Source of the DNA: Plasmodiophora brassicae
Lineage: Eukaryota; Endomyxa; Phytomyxea; Plasmodiophorida; Plasmodiophoridae
DNA length: 64,000 nucleotides
NCBI GenBank assembly: GCA_039704465.1
Contig: JASFAU010000002.1
Coordinates: 1 to 64,000 of the forward strand
Direction: 5' to 3'
Shown here: positions 32,446 through 41,747 of the stretch, piece after piece
Position numbering within the stretch: position 1 is the first letter of the stretch
Layout of the letters: every line of letters begins with the position of its first letter
The notes under the pieces: generated by a model
The model's database searches: none
Seen by the model: the letters and a program-made list of their open reading frames with translations, nothing else
What the model was told of the DNA's origin: nothing
Translations under genes and position numbers: made by a program

Positions 32446-32857
32446 GACGGTGGGCAGCCAGCAGCTGGCGGCGGGCCGCCGGACAGGATGGCGTCTGCCA
32501 ATGGCAGAGGTGCGCGGCGCAACGCACACCAGTCGTGCAGGCGCTGGTCAGCGCGGTCTGCCTCCCTCGCAGCGGACCTACCTTGGCAGCAGACCTCCTG
32601 GTGAGAACCGCACCCGTGTTATCGTTGTCGACCGGTTGAAACAGTGGCGGCACGTGCGCTGGCCTGGTCCCCGACGGGGCAGTCTTTGACAGTGATTACC
32701 GGGCGACAGGGACAACACCCGGAGCTTGTCACTTGTCGCCCAAACAGGTCACACAGGGTGTCCAGGCGCGCAGCGTGATAACTTCCAAATTAAAGGTGGT
32801 TGAACCCTTCCCTCCCCGTTGGTACGGTCGACGTGTGGGGTAGTTGGTATAGGTAAA
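32446..32857. promoter_or_regulatory. divergent promoter region, cyclin / UBC13
   Basis: About 410 bp between two divergent starts. Nothing specific recognised. Confidence 0.35.
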
Positions 32858-33566
32858 ATGGCGAAGGACCCGAAGACCTTGTCGCGACGGATCCTGCATG
32901 AGCACCTGTCATTGCGGGTCGACCCGGTGCCCGGGTTCAGCATCGGCTCGATAGGCAGCAGCCTACGCCACCTGTCGGTGGTCATGATGGGCCCGGAAGA
33001 CAGCGCCTACCAAGGTCCGCGTGTACGCCGATGCGACTAGGTCAGCGCTCGCTGACCCTCTGTAGGCGGCACGTTCCATGCGGAGGTCTTCCTGCCGCCC
33101 GAGTACCCAACGTGCCCGCCCAAGGTTCGCATCCTGACCCGGATTTACCAGTACGAGGGGGCTCGTACAACTCGTTCGCCACTGCCGCTGACACGCATGC
33201 CCATTGCACAGTCCCAATATTGACCATCTCGGACGCGTATGTCTGGACGCTCTCGACGACACCGTCTGGACGCACGTTCGTATAGTCCCACGTGGCTGCG
33301 GCGCGTCGCTGTTTGTGACACGCCACGACAGGAATGCGACCTACGAGCTGTTCTTGTTAGTCTACAGTGCCTACTGGTCAGTCTGCTGGTTGGGGCCGTC
33401 GGCACACACCCTGCGCCGCTGTGCACTCATCGAGCTCTGTGTGTTTGTGCTCCAGCACTCGGCCGTGCTGGACGACCCGATCGCCGCCGATGTCGCCGAG
33501 CACTGGCGGGCGTCACCTGCCGACGCCCAGCGCACGGCCAGGAACTGGACCAGGAAATACGGTTAG
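32858..33566 (+). CDS. UBC13: ubiquitin-conjugating enzyme E2 N (UBC13)
   Basis: E2 that, with a Uev partner, builds Lys63-linked ubiquitin chains in DNA-damage tolerance and signalling. Five exons (32858..33014, 33066..33150, 33212..33275, 33332..33376, 33456..33566) with introns of 51, 61, 56 and 79 nt give 153 residues; UBC13 proteins are ~152. Motifs: LSRRILHEHLSLRVDPVPG, MMGPEDSAYQ+GGTFHAEVF, LPPEYPTCPPKVRILT, IYHPNIDHLGRVCLDALDD with catalytic Cys in GRVCLD and HPN restored by splicing, RAVLVSLQCLL, and DDPIAADVAEHW near the end. The spliced product aligns along its whole length. The segment before the fourth exon (VWTHECDLR) is more divergent than the rest. Confidence 0.93.
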
Positions 33567-33964
33567 AAGGTGCCCCCGTTTCGTACATGAGCATGCGCTC
33601 ACGTTTCCTGTTGGCAACGCTAGCAATGTCGTGACCGTCTCGCAGGCGGGTGTGCACCAGGTGGGCAGGTCCGACTATTATCATCACCGGGCCCGTACGC
33701 CCCCCGGGTCTCAGCCGCTTGTACACGTCTGCGATACATTCGACAGCGTCACGCTCGCGAACGAACATACGTAGCAGGCGTCAGCCGTACACTGCACGCG
33801 GGCGACCGACCGGTCGGAAGACGATGTCCAGAATTGTAGCCAAGAGCGCCGACCGACAGCAGCGGCGTCGGGCACTTCGACAGCAAAGGCCGGTCGGTGG
33901 GTTGGGGCGCGCACCCGCCGGCGCCGACCGGCTAGTATATCCCTATTCACGTCGGCGCGCGCGC
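33567..33964. other. no confident gene
   Basis: About 400 bp before the metallophosphoesterase. A minus-strand frame around 33600-33768 (KRLRPGGRTGPVMIIVG) looks protein-like but extends antisense into UBC13 and has no partner exon that I could find. Confidence 0.35.
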
Positions 33965-34807
33965 ATGCGGATCGCTCACCTGACGGACCTGCACTTCCAG
34001 AGCCTGGCGTCGGCGCGCTGGCGCGATCTGCTCGGCAAGCGGGCCATCGGCGCCGCCCACCTGCGCCTGTTCGGGCGCCAGCGCCACTTCGACAACGACG
34101 TCGCCCGCCTGGCCATCCAGGCCGTCCGGGACGTGGCGCCCGACTTCATCGCCGTCACCGGCGACATCAGCGCCCTGTCGCTGGACGATGAGTTCGCCAT
34201 GGGGCGCGACGCGCTCGCCCCCGCCCTGGACGCGACCCCGTCCCTGCTGATCGCCGGCAACCACGACATCTACACGCAGGACGCGCGGCCCCGGTTCGAG
34301 TCGTTCTTCTCGTCGTGGATGGGGTCCGCCACCGCCACCGGCCTGCGCATCGCCCGACACGACAACGTCACGTTCGTCGGTTGCGATGGCGCGCGCCCGA
34401 CCCTGATCGGGTCGCGCGGGTACATCCCAGGCGACCAGCTCGCCGACCTGGCCTCCATCCTGGCCCGCGAGCGCCCCGCCGTCCTGCTCCTGCACTACCC
34501 GGTCGTGACGTTCGACGGGCGGCCGTACCACGCCCACCACCGCTGGCACTGCATCGAGAACGCCCCCGACCTGCTGCGGATCATCGAGCGGCACCCGCCC
34601 GCCCTGATCCTCCATGGCCACGTGCATCGCGGGTTCTCCGCCGCCTGCTATGGGGTGCCTGTGGAGAACCCGGGCGCCGCCGGCCATGCCTTCCAGGTCG
34701 CCCCGGCCCGCGCCGCCGCCTTCAACGTCTACGACGTCCGCGACGGCGACCTGATCAGCGTGCAACGGTATGCACACGACGGGCAACGGTTCGTTGCATC
34801 AGGGTGA
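33965..34807 (+). CDS. calcineurin-like metallophosphoesterase
   Basis: Dinuclear metal-dependent phosphohydrolase, 280 residues in one exon. All five family blocks are in order: HLTDLHF (DxH), AVTGDIS (GD), IAGNHDIY (GNHD), LLHYPVV (H), and ILHGHVHRG (GHxH). The compact domain without signal peptide and with the motif starting at residue 4 resembles bacterial CpdA/Icc-like class III phosphodiesterases. The substrate could be a cyclic nucleotide, a nucleotide sugar or a phospholipid, and sequence alone does not say which. Very high GC and lack of introns set it apart from most neighbours, which is compatible with an old bacterial acquisition. Its start at 33965 is the ATG directly before the first motif. 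Confidence 0.9.
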   Translation: MRIAHLTDLHFQSLASARWRDLLGKRAIGAAHLRLFGRQRHFDNDVARLAIQAVRDVAPDFIAVTGDISALSLDDEFAMGRDALAPALDATPSLLIAGNHDIYTQDARPRFESFFSSWMGSATATGLRIARHDNVTFVGCDGARPTLIGSRGYIPGDQLADLASILARERPAVLLLHYPVVTFDGRPYHAHHRWHCIENAPDLLRIIERHPPALILHGHVHRGFSAACYGVPVENPGAAGHAFQVAPARAAAFNVYDVRDGDLISVQRYAHDGQRFVASG

Positions 34808-34856
34808 CATAAAGCCGGTCGCAACAGGGGGGACGGTGGTGTATGGGGTTGCCGGG

Positions 34857-35432
34857 TTACTGGGCGTTCTCGTCGGCGTGGCGCTCCTCGGCGACCTTGG
34901 CCTGCTCCTCGGCGAGGACCTCGTTGATGGCGTCGATCTGGGCGAGGTCCGCGTCCAGCATCGACTGGAACAGGCCGGCGACCTCGTCGTCGCCGGCCTT
35001 GTCGGCGGCGTCGACAGCGTCGGGCAGGGCCGTCTTGGTGTCGTGCGTTTCGCTGGCCAGCGCCGCCTGCAGGTTGTCGACGGTGGACCCGATCGATTCG
35101 GTGGACATCGTGTCCGTCCCGGTCGACATCTCGATCATGTCCATGGCGGACATGGCGTGGCGCTGCTCGCTCTTGGCCAGGGCGCGGAACAGGGTCGCCG
35201 CCTTCAACTGCCCTTCGTCGTCGGCGCGGTCGGCGAACCACGCGTACCGTGAGGCGGCCGCCGACTTCTCGAACAGGATCTGGCGCAGGTTCGACAGCGA
35301 CTGATCCGAGACCGTCGGCTCCTCATCCGCGTCGTCGTCGTCGACGATCTCGGCAGGGGACGACGTCGACATCAGCGCGAGCGACCGCGCGCGGGACACA
35401 CGTGCCAGGACGCGACGGGATACGGCCAGCAT
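34857..35432 (-). CDS. rubrerythrin-like diiron protein with mitochondrial-type presequence
   Basis: 191 residues, one exon. The N-terminus MLAVSRRVLARVSRARSLAL is Arg-rich, acid-free and amphipathic, typical of a mitochondrial (or related organelle) targeting peptide. A ferritin-like four-helix bundle follows: ILFEKSAAASRYAWFADRA (helix A, Glu and RY as in ExxxxxRY), LFRALAKSEQRHA (helix B, ExxH), LQAALASETHDTK (helix C), LFQSMLDADLAQIDAIN (helix D). Helix D lacks the usual ExxxH, having Asp and no His, so the second half-site looks degenerate. There is no rubredoxin domain. Rubrerythrins reduce peroxide and occur in anaerobes and some microaerophilic protists. Start is the ATG that gives the presequence, though the frame is open further upstream. 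Confidence 0.75.
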   Translation of the reverse strand: MLAVSRRVLARVSRARSLALMSTSSPAEIVDDDDADEEPTVSDQSLSNLRQILFEKSAAASRYAWFADRADDEGQLKAATLFRALAKSEQRHAMSAMDMIEMSTGTDTMSTESIGSTVDNLQAALASETHDTKTALPDAVDAADKAGDDEVAGLFQSMLDADLAQIDAINEVLAEEQAKVAEERHADENAQ

Positions 35433-36780
35433 GGTTGATGGACGACTCTCGGGCGGGGCGACCGGAACAACAGCGGCAAGTCGAGTATGGCGGCGGGGCG
35501 GGCCAGCTGCGTACGGCGTCGCGTGCGGGTGCGGGTGCGACCCCCGGGGACTGCTGGGCAACGACTGGGAGCTGCACCGCCACGGAGTTGCCCTCGTGTG
35601 TCGCACACCGCCACCGGGCAAGAACGCGTGCCGGGCAATGAGCTCATGGAATTGGATCACTTCTCGGTGGCCTCTGCCCTGTGGCGTCCCGAAACATACA
35701 GAGCGTTGACGGATCTTCGGCGGGCGTTGGGGAATGCGCCACGTCTCTAGCGCTGGCAGGTTTGAACGGCGAATACGTGCACGGTTGGATACCCGAGAGG
35801 GGACTACGGGCAAGGTTACCGTGTGATTAAGTTCTGCCTCGGATTCTGCAAGAAGTACGATCATTCGCGGCTGGACGGATGCCGACTACTTCCATACGGT
35901 GTATTTGCCGTTCATGGCAGCGTGTCTCGTGCATGGAGAGAGTTCCCTTTCGCGTTGTCTTGCATGACTGGCGGAGCCCCATGCGCGCCATGGACGGCAA
36001 ATACACCTTATGGAAGTAGTCGGCATCCGTCCAGTCGCAAAGGTACATGTCGACAATATGTGAGGCTTCCCTGGGGTGTCGGGTCGAGCGCACTCGCCAT
36101 GCTGCAAGTGTTGATCGATTCAACGGTAGCGCGGTGCAGTAGACCCTGCTCCGACGGGTCGACGAAGACCATCAGCAAGGGTGAACATGGCGGCGAAACT
36201 GTCGGGCGCATGGTCCCGGCGAGGCGGCAGGATTGTACGATCCTTGGGCGCCCCCGACGTCGTGAAGCACAACGCGACGAATCGCCTGGTCGACTAGACC
36301 GCGTACTTCTGCCGAGGACGACGGCGACGCTGACGCTGCCCATCGCATTGTGTCTCACGATGCCGGGGCAGCGTCCAGGTCCGCCGCTGGTCGAATTACA
36401 GTTACCCGGTAGACATAAACTGAGTTGCGCGTGAAGGACGATCAGGCCCAACAGCCACTATTTTTCGCACTCGGTTACGAGGGCAATCGCATCCAGCTCG
36501 GACATTTCCCAGCTGTTGATGATGCCGCCACGGCTCATAACCATTCGTGGGCGCGCAGGGTTCTCAACCTGGGTCTGTCGACGTCGGCCATCCCTTCCAG
36601 CGACACATCCCCTCCTCCGCGCCGCCAACCGACAGCCGGTTGCTGCTGCTCGGCGGCACATCGCGAGGCGCAAAATTCGGTGGCGAGTCGCATATTTGCA
36701 AGCGCAGGTTGCCGTTCGGCGGTTTTTCGTGTTCGCCGCGCCCCACATACCGTCGGCCCGTACGTCGGTACTTGGCAGTC
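35433..36780. other. gene-poor region with inverted repeat
   Basis: About 1.35 kb between the rubrerythrin start and the AMPK beta start. No gene found on either strand. It contains a 52-nt inverted repeat (35867-36038). The last few hundred bases should contain the AMPK beta promoter. Confidence 0.45.
35867..36038. repeat. inverted repeat, 52-nt arms, 68-nt spacer
   Basis: Left arm 35867-35918 and right arm 35987-36038 are reverse complements with about three mismatches. Each arm contains the core GGATGCCGACTACTTCCATA in its own orientation. Read outward-in, both arms encode WTDADYFHxVYLPxMA, with the differences changing residues rather than being silent. It could fold into a long hairpin. 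Confidence 0.85.
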
Positions 36781-37732
36781 ATGGGCCAAGGTCCATCGTC
36801 CCAGGCGAACCTGCCCGATGTCAACAATGACTCGTCGAGCAGCGCGCTGAGCAATGTGGCGTTCCCGGCGCGGTCGCCGTCGACGGCGCCGACGCCGCTG
36901 AAGGAGAACGTGCTGGCGTGCCTGGCGGATCAGGGCGCGGATGCGGGGATCGACTCGCCGGTCAACGGGCAGTCGGGGCCGCCGGGCGACCTCGTCCCGT
37001 CCGTGTTCACCTGGTCGTACGGCGGTGAGAACGTCTACATTACCGGGTCGTTCAACCAGTGGAAGTGCAAAATCCCAATGCAACGATCCACCGTCGACTT
37101 CTCCGTCATCATCGAGGTCCCGCCTGGCGTCGTCCAGTACAAGTTCATCGTCGACGACGAATGGTAGGCGGGGCTCCCGTGCCCTTTCTTCGCGTTTCGG
37201 TTTCATTTGCGAAGCCGTTCGACGTCGTGTTCATCATCGTGTATACATTCGCCATTGCCTATGCGAGCTCTTAACGTTGGTGCTGCACAGGCGGTTTGCT
37301 CCCGATCAGCCGACCGTGATGGATCCGCAGGGCGTCGTGAACAACCTAGTGGAGATCGTGCCGCCACAGGACACGGAAGCCGTGTTCGACAGCGATGATG
37401 GCGAAGTGAATGTCGCGTACGGGCAGACTGAGCCGTCGACGAACGAGTACACGAAGGAACCCCCGCCGCTGCCGCCGCACCTGGGCATCATCCTGCTGAA
37501 TTCGGAAGATACCCCGGGGCAGAACGATGCCGTTATCCTACCCGTCCCGCAGCACGTCACCCTGAACCACATCTACGCGTCCAAATCCGACTCGAAGGAT
37601 GTCTGCGTTCTCGGCATGACGCAACGGTACAAGTCCAAGTTCGTGACCACCGTCTACTATCGACCGAACCCGACCATCAACGCCAACGGGGTCATCGCAT
37701 CGCGAGAGGCAACACCTATGGCTGTATCGTAA
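36781..37732 (+). CDS. AMP-activated protein kinase, beta subunit
   Basis: Scaffold and glycogen-sensing subunit of AMPK/SNF1. Exons 36781..37163 and 37291..37732 with a 127-nt intron, 274 residues. The N-terminus MGQGPSS fits an N-myristoylation signal, as in animal AMPK beta (this decided the start). CBM48 glycogen-binding domain: FTWSYGGENVYITGSFNQWK, then VPPGVVQYKFIVDDEW, continued by RFAPDQPTV over the junction. The C-terminal association domain has PPPLPPHLGIILLN, VPQHVTLNHIYA and MTQRYKSKFVTTVYYRP. All are in the expected order. The C-terminus extends ~20 residues past the usual end. The gene's stop is 44 bp from that of the convergent membrane protein. Confidence 0.94.
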
Positions 37733-37776
37733 ACACAGATTTATGAGCATCGCCGCGGATCGATCGTTGGCATCCT

Positions 37777-38655
37777 TCAGACCGAACGCGGCGTAGGTGA
37801 CATCATGAAATACGGCAGCTGAGGTTCGACTTCGACCATGGCGGGTACCATGACCGGGGGTCTCGTTCTCAAATGCTCGATTTGCCCTTCCCGCGTGACT
37901 TGCAGTGCCAACAAGTAGGCGGTCATGAAGAGCGGCGGGATCAGGGTGGTGAACGCGTTTAGCAGTCCGACCATGTTGCTCGGTAGAGTCGCGAGCAGGA
38001 TCATGTAGACGGTTTGGCAGACCAAGGAGATGGCCACCAAGGCCTCCTGGTTGCCCATGACATAGCCAATGACCTTGGACGTCGGCCTATCCGTAAACTG
38101 ACCGTTCTTCTTCTTCTCCAGGTACAGGCGCCCGATGACGGCGACAGCGACGCACACGTCAAAGAGAAGGTCCGATGCCTTTTGCCAGAACCCGATCGCG
38201 TCGATGATGACGGTCCGGCAGACACCGTTCGGGGCGAGCTCAGAGCTGTTTGTGGCTACGTAAACCAACTCTACGGCCAGTCGGTACAGGAACAGGAGTG
38301 CAACACCTGGAATAAGGAAGTGGTCGGCAACGGACGTCTTGTTGAGGCTGTACACGAGGAACAGCTGGAAAGCCCAGACGGACGCGTTCATGATCATGAT
38401 CGACGGGTAGATGATGTGGTTCTTGAGCATGCAGTTTTCGAGCAGGAAATAATCCCAGATGAAGGCCGTGTTCTGAATGACGATCATCGCCATGACGACG
38501 ATCCACGATGCGTACCAGTGCCACCGCGTTTGGATGCGCCGCGTATTGAACACCACCATGGCGAGGCAGAGCACGAAGCCCAGCGGTATTGCGCGAACAT
38601 AGTTGTTCAGTAGGTCCGTCGACGTGTAGGGCGTTGTCAGTGACGTCGTCGACAT
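37777..38655 (-). CDS. multi-pass membrane protein, about seven helices, unknown
   Basis: Single exon from ATG 38655. About seven hydrophobic segments: AIPLGFVLCLAMVVF, WIVVMAMIVIQNTAFIW, IMIMNASVWAFQLFLVYS, FLIPGVALLFLYRLAVELVY, DLLFDVCVAVAVIG, ALVAISLVCQTVYMILLA and LIPPLFMTAYLLALQV. Short loops contain KKKNGQF. The topology is like many protist seven-helix proteins and GPCR-like families, but no DRY or NPxxY-type motif is seen and I cannot name a family. Two N-glycosylation sequons lie in the N-terminal and central loops (SLNKT, ATNSS). The frame is open 24 codons upstream of the chosen Met. Confidence 0.75.
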   Translation of the reverse strand: MSTTSLTTPYTSTDLLNNYVRAIPLGFVLCLAMVVFNTRRIQTRWHWYASWIVVMAMIVIQNTAFIWDYFLLENCMLKNHIIYPSIMIMNASVWAFQLFLVYSLNKTSVADHFLIPGVALLFLYRLAVELVYVATNSSELAPNGVCRTVIIDAIGFWQKASDLLFDVCVAVAVIGRLYLEKKKNGQFTDRPTSKVIGYVMGNQEALVAISLVCQTVYMILLATLPSNMVGLLNAFTTLIPPLFMTAYLLALQVTREGQIEHLRTRPPVMVPAMVEVEPQLPYFMMSPTPRSV

Positions 38656-39446
38656 GGTCGCGATCCGAATGGATGTCGAAACGCCGGATACGGACCGGGT
38701 ACCCCCCTCGTGCTGTGTCCGTCGCACACCGGTCCTGCGCAGTTAAATAGGAACAGGTGTCGCACCGGGCGGTCTGCGCGACCGTCACGCGCGCGCACCC
38801 CCAAGTCATCCCCTGGAGCTATATTCGGTAGCCCCCCGCGTCCCGGACCTGCCCGTCCTGGCATCAGCTCTAGCGTTGGCAGCAACCGCACGAGAACGCG
38901 TGCACGGTTGCCCGCAGTGAACACAGCACTGCATTGGTGAACCTCCCAGTGCCGATCCGAACACGCTCAGTTCGCATGAGCCTTTGTTTACAGTGTTAAG
39001 CGTTAGCCCTGTCGCGACGTTGTCAACCCCGACAGCTCGGGGCCGCCGCGCGTTTGCTGGTGCTATAGCTTGCGTACGTTTGATCTTTGGGTGCGGCAAC
39101 CAAGGCACTGAGTTCCTTTCAGTGAGCGGGAACTGGCCTCGGCGTTCATAGGTGACGCCTGCTGCCTCGTCGTCATGTGCCCGATGCGCCCCTAACAGCA
39201 TGCGAACGTTCGCAGGCGAGCAGGCGTACGACAGCAACAACGGGGTGGCCGTGCAGCCCCGTGCCTATATACAAGGCCTAGGTACAACCACTACCTGCGT
39301 AGGGTGGGCACCTGCAGGTCGACATGGCTGGCGCGGCAGTCAGTGCAGCACCGACGAGCTGCGGATTGCGGGCGGCGGCGCGGGCCACTGGTCGGCCTCC
39401 GTGGCGGTGCGGTCATCGAGCCCGCCGACGCACAAACAGCCACAGC
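38656..39446. promoter_or_regulatory. divergent intergenic region
   Basis: About 790 bp between two divergent genes. No further gene, tRNA or repeat recognised. Confidence 0.35.
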
Positions 39447-40798
39447 ATGTTTGGGACGCCGACAGCAACGACGGCAGGGGTCGACGTCGCCCCGGACCTA
39501 TCCAGGCTGATCACAGACTGGCAGAACTGCCAGCGACGGATAAAGTCGCTCGAGGATGAAATCGCTGCCGAACGGTGCGCCCGCGTCAAGGTACGCGGCG
39601 ACTGGTTTTCAGCATGCGACCGCTTGATCGTTGACCGGAATCGGCATGAACAGGCGGAGGCGAAATTGCATGCGCTGGAATGTCATCTGCAGGGGCGGCG
39701 CCCTGCCGTTGATAACCTGGGCATGTTCGTGAACGGCGTCCTGACGTTGGCCGACGAGATGCGATCCATGGCGCAGGGCATGCTCGGCAAGAAGCCATCG
39801 GACCCAGCACCAGAATTTGGCATAGCTGCGCCAGTGCCTGCAACGGCAGCTGTACCACCAGCAATGTCCCCGGCAGTCACACCAATGCCCACGATTACAA
39901 GACAGGCGGTCGTGCCGACCGCTGACCCGTCGTTAAGCTCTGCGATGGGTCGCGTTGACGGATCGCCGTCAGCGTTGTTGGATTCACTGCTGGTGGCTGC
40001 ACCCCGTCAAGTCCCTGTGCAACATCAGCCTGTTTCTCGGCCAGCTCCACTTGCTCTTAACAGGTTGCATCAGGCCGTTGACCCGGCGCAGCACGACGTT
40101 GTCACAGCGCCGCTGATGTCCCATTTCCCAGCAGCAGTGGCAGCAGCAACTCCCAACCCACCACACATCGTGTCGGATATGCCGGCTGTGTCCCGTTATT
40201 CGTCACCGTCGCCGTCGCCGTACATGCAAGTGGTTCCTGACCTGTACGCCCAGATCCAGGCGCACCACCTTCAGCAGCAACAACCACATCAGCAGCAGCA
40301 ACAGCAGCAGCAACAACAAGCACAACAAGCACAACAACAACAACAACAACCTCAAACACAGCATCCGCAGCACGGTCGATCGGGTCTAGACGAGTCTCAT
40401 CGTGCCTTGCTGTCGAACTCCTTTGGGCACCATGACGACACCGGGTCTGTGCATTCGGATTCTTCAGATCGGCATGCCGCCCTGTCGGTGTACTCGTCTG
40501 CCGAGACGCTGTCGCCGATGGCCCTCGAGGAGGAGATTGTACAGCTCCTGCAGACCAAGTCGACGTCGACCTGCTGTGACATCAAGACCCTCCCCGCGGT
40601 TCGTCCTCATATTTGGTACGCTGTCGTGGTTAGCATTACTCATGCATCTCGGGACACTTGTAGATGTATGAAGCCAAATACCACCGCGAGTTCTCCAAGC
40701 GCCTGCTACAGTGTGGCCTGTCCGACCTGGACACATTTGTCGCCTACTTCAAATGGTACCGGGCGCGTGCTGACCCTGCGCGCCTTTTAAGTGGTTGA
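39447..40798 (+). CDS. coiled-coil, poly-Gln protein with LOTUS-like C-terminal domain
   Basis: Exons 39447..40598 and 40664..40798, 65-nt intron, 428 residues. Residues ~15-90 are charged coiled coil (CQRRIKSLEDEIAAERC; RHEQAEAKLHALECHL). The middle is Pro/Ala/Val-rich, then a Gln/His tract (CAG/CAA mix, about 40270-40350) and Ser-rich sequence. The C-terminus, assembled by splicing, is EEEIVQLLQTKS, DIKTLPAMYEAKYHREFSKR and LLQCGLSDLDTFVAYFKWY. That pattern (hydrophobic helix, YxxKY/H, short loop, then G-L-x-x-L) resembles OST-HTH/LOTUS domains, which bind RNA or Vasa-type helicases in germ granules. The match is by eye and moderate. PolyQ plus coiled coil suggests a condensate-forming RNA regulator, which is inference. 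Confidence 0.65.
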
Positions 40799-41066
40799 TT
40801 GTGGGTCGCCGCGCGTAGGCAGTCGGATGTACAGAAGTCGTCGTTGGTCTTCACCGAGAAGGTCGTCGACTCGCGCTCCTGTGTCTTCGTTTCCGTCCTG
40901 CCGGCGTCGTCGGGTCTGCCTGCCGCGGGGGAAAGCAAATTGTCGAATGCGCAGCACCAGCAGCAGGGCCCGTTCGATCCCTCTCATCCATCGTCTCGCG
41001 TAGTAACCGCACGCTTGACGTGCCTGTCCTCCCTTCTGACATTGCGCTTCCCAGCACGGACACAAC

Positions 41067-41675
41067 GTGTCCCGGTACGAGGATCGTGACGTTTCGCCGC
41101 GTTCGTCACGTCGTGATGGCCGATCGTCGACCTGTCGCGTGTCGTCGCGGTCAATGTCCCCTGCGATGAGGAGATCGTCGTCGCATCGCGACTCGTCGCC
41201 CGCCGTACACAGGTCGTCATCGCGGCGCGACAGCGTCGATTACAGGGACCGGGAGCGAGACCGGGCACCGTCGCGTTCTGATTCGCGTCGCCCATCGTCA
41301 ACGGCGACGACGTTCTGCTACCATTTCAACAACCAGGGCAAGTGCTGGCATAACGACCGTTGCTATTATCGTCACGCCTGCTCGACGTGTCGGTCCACAA
41401 GTCATGGCGCTTCCAAGTGCCCGCTCAAGGCGTCGTCGAAGAACCAGCCGCTGGGGTCATCGTCGGTGGTGGCGTCGAACCAAGGTGGTGGGTCAAGAAG
41501 CGCGACGATTGGATCCGCGAAGACGCCCACCGGTCATCTGCCTGCCGACGCTCAGCCTCGTCATGACGCTCCAGATGCGTCGAAATCGGCAGTCGTGTCG
41601 GGCAACCAGGCGGAATCCATGGAGGAAGGGCAGATGCTGGCGTCGCAGCCAGACAACGACGTGCAGGCCAGCTGA
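41067..41675 (+). CDS. RS-rich protein with CCCH/CCHC-type zinc-binding module
   Basis: Single exon, 202 residues. The N-terminal 85 residues are Arg/Ser-rich with RRSSSHRDSS- and RSSSRRDSV-type repeats and RDRERDR, as in SR splicing proteins. A compact Cys/His block follows: FCYHFNNQGKCWHNDRCYYR then HACSTCRSTSHGASKCPL, that is one CCCH finger fused to a C2HC knuckle. Such F-N-x-G-x-C...H-x-C-x2-C arrays occur both in RNA-binding proteins and in some retroelement Gag-like ORFs. The tail is Ser/Gln-rich. No reverse transcriptase or integrase is nearby, so a cellular RNA-binding protein is favoured. Confidence 0.65.
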   Translation: MSRYEDRDVSPRSSRRDGRSSTCRVSSRSMSPAMRRSSSHRDSSPAVHRSSSRRDSVDYRDRERDRAPSRSDSRRPSSTATTFCYHFNNQGKCWHNDRCYYRHACSTCRSTSHGASKCPLKASSKNQPLGSSSVVASNQGGGSRSATIGSAKTPTGHLPADAQPRHDAPDASKSAVVSGNQAESMEEGQMLASQPDNDVQAS

Positions 41676-41747
41676 TGCTCCCCGCCGACGAGCATCAAAA
41701 CATGACAAACGTTTCATAACTGTGTATATGAAGTGGGAAGATGCGGA

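Noticed and set aside
33427..33768. 113-codon minus-strand frame with KRLRPGGRTGPVMIIVG
   Set aside because: Looks protein-like at the N-terminus but overlaps UBC13 exon 5 antisense, and no splice partner was found.
41067..41675. RS/zinc-knuckle ORF as a retrotransposon Gag
   Set aside because: No pol-like ORF, long terminal repeats or second copy nearby; the RS-rich N-terminus fits a cellular RNA-binding protein better.
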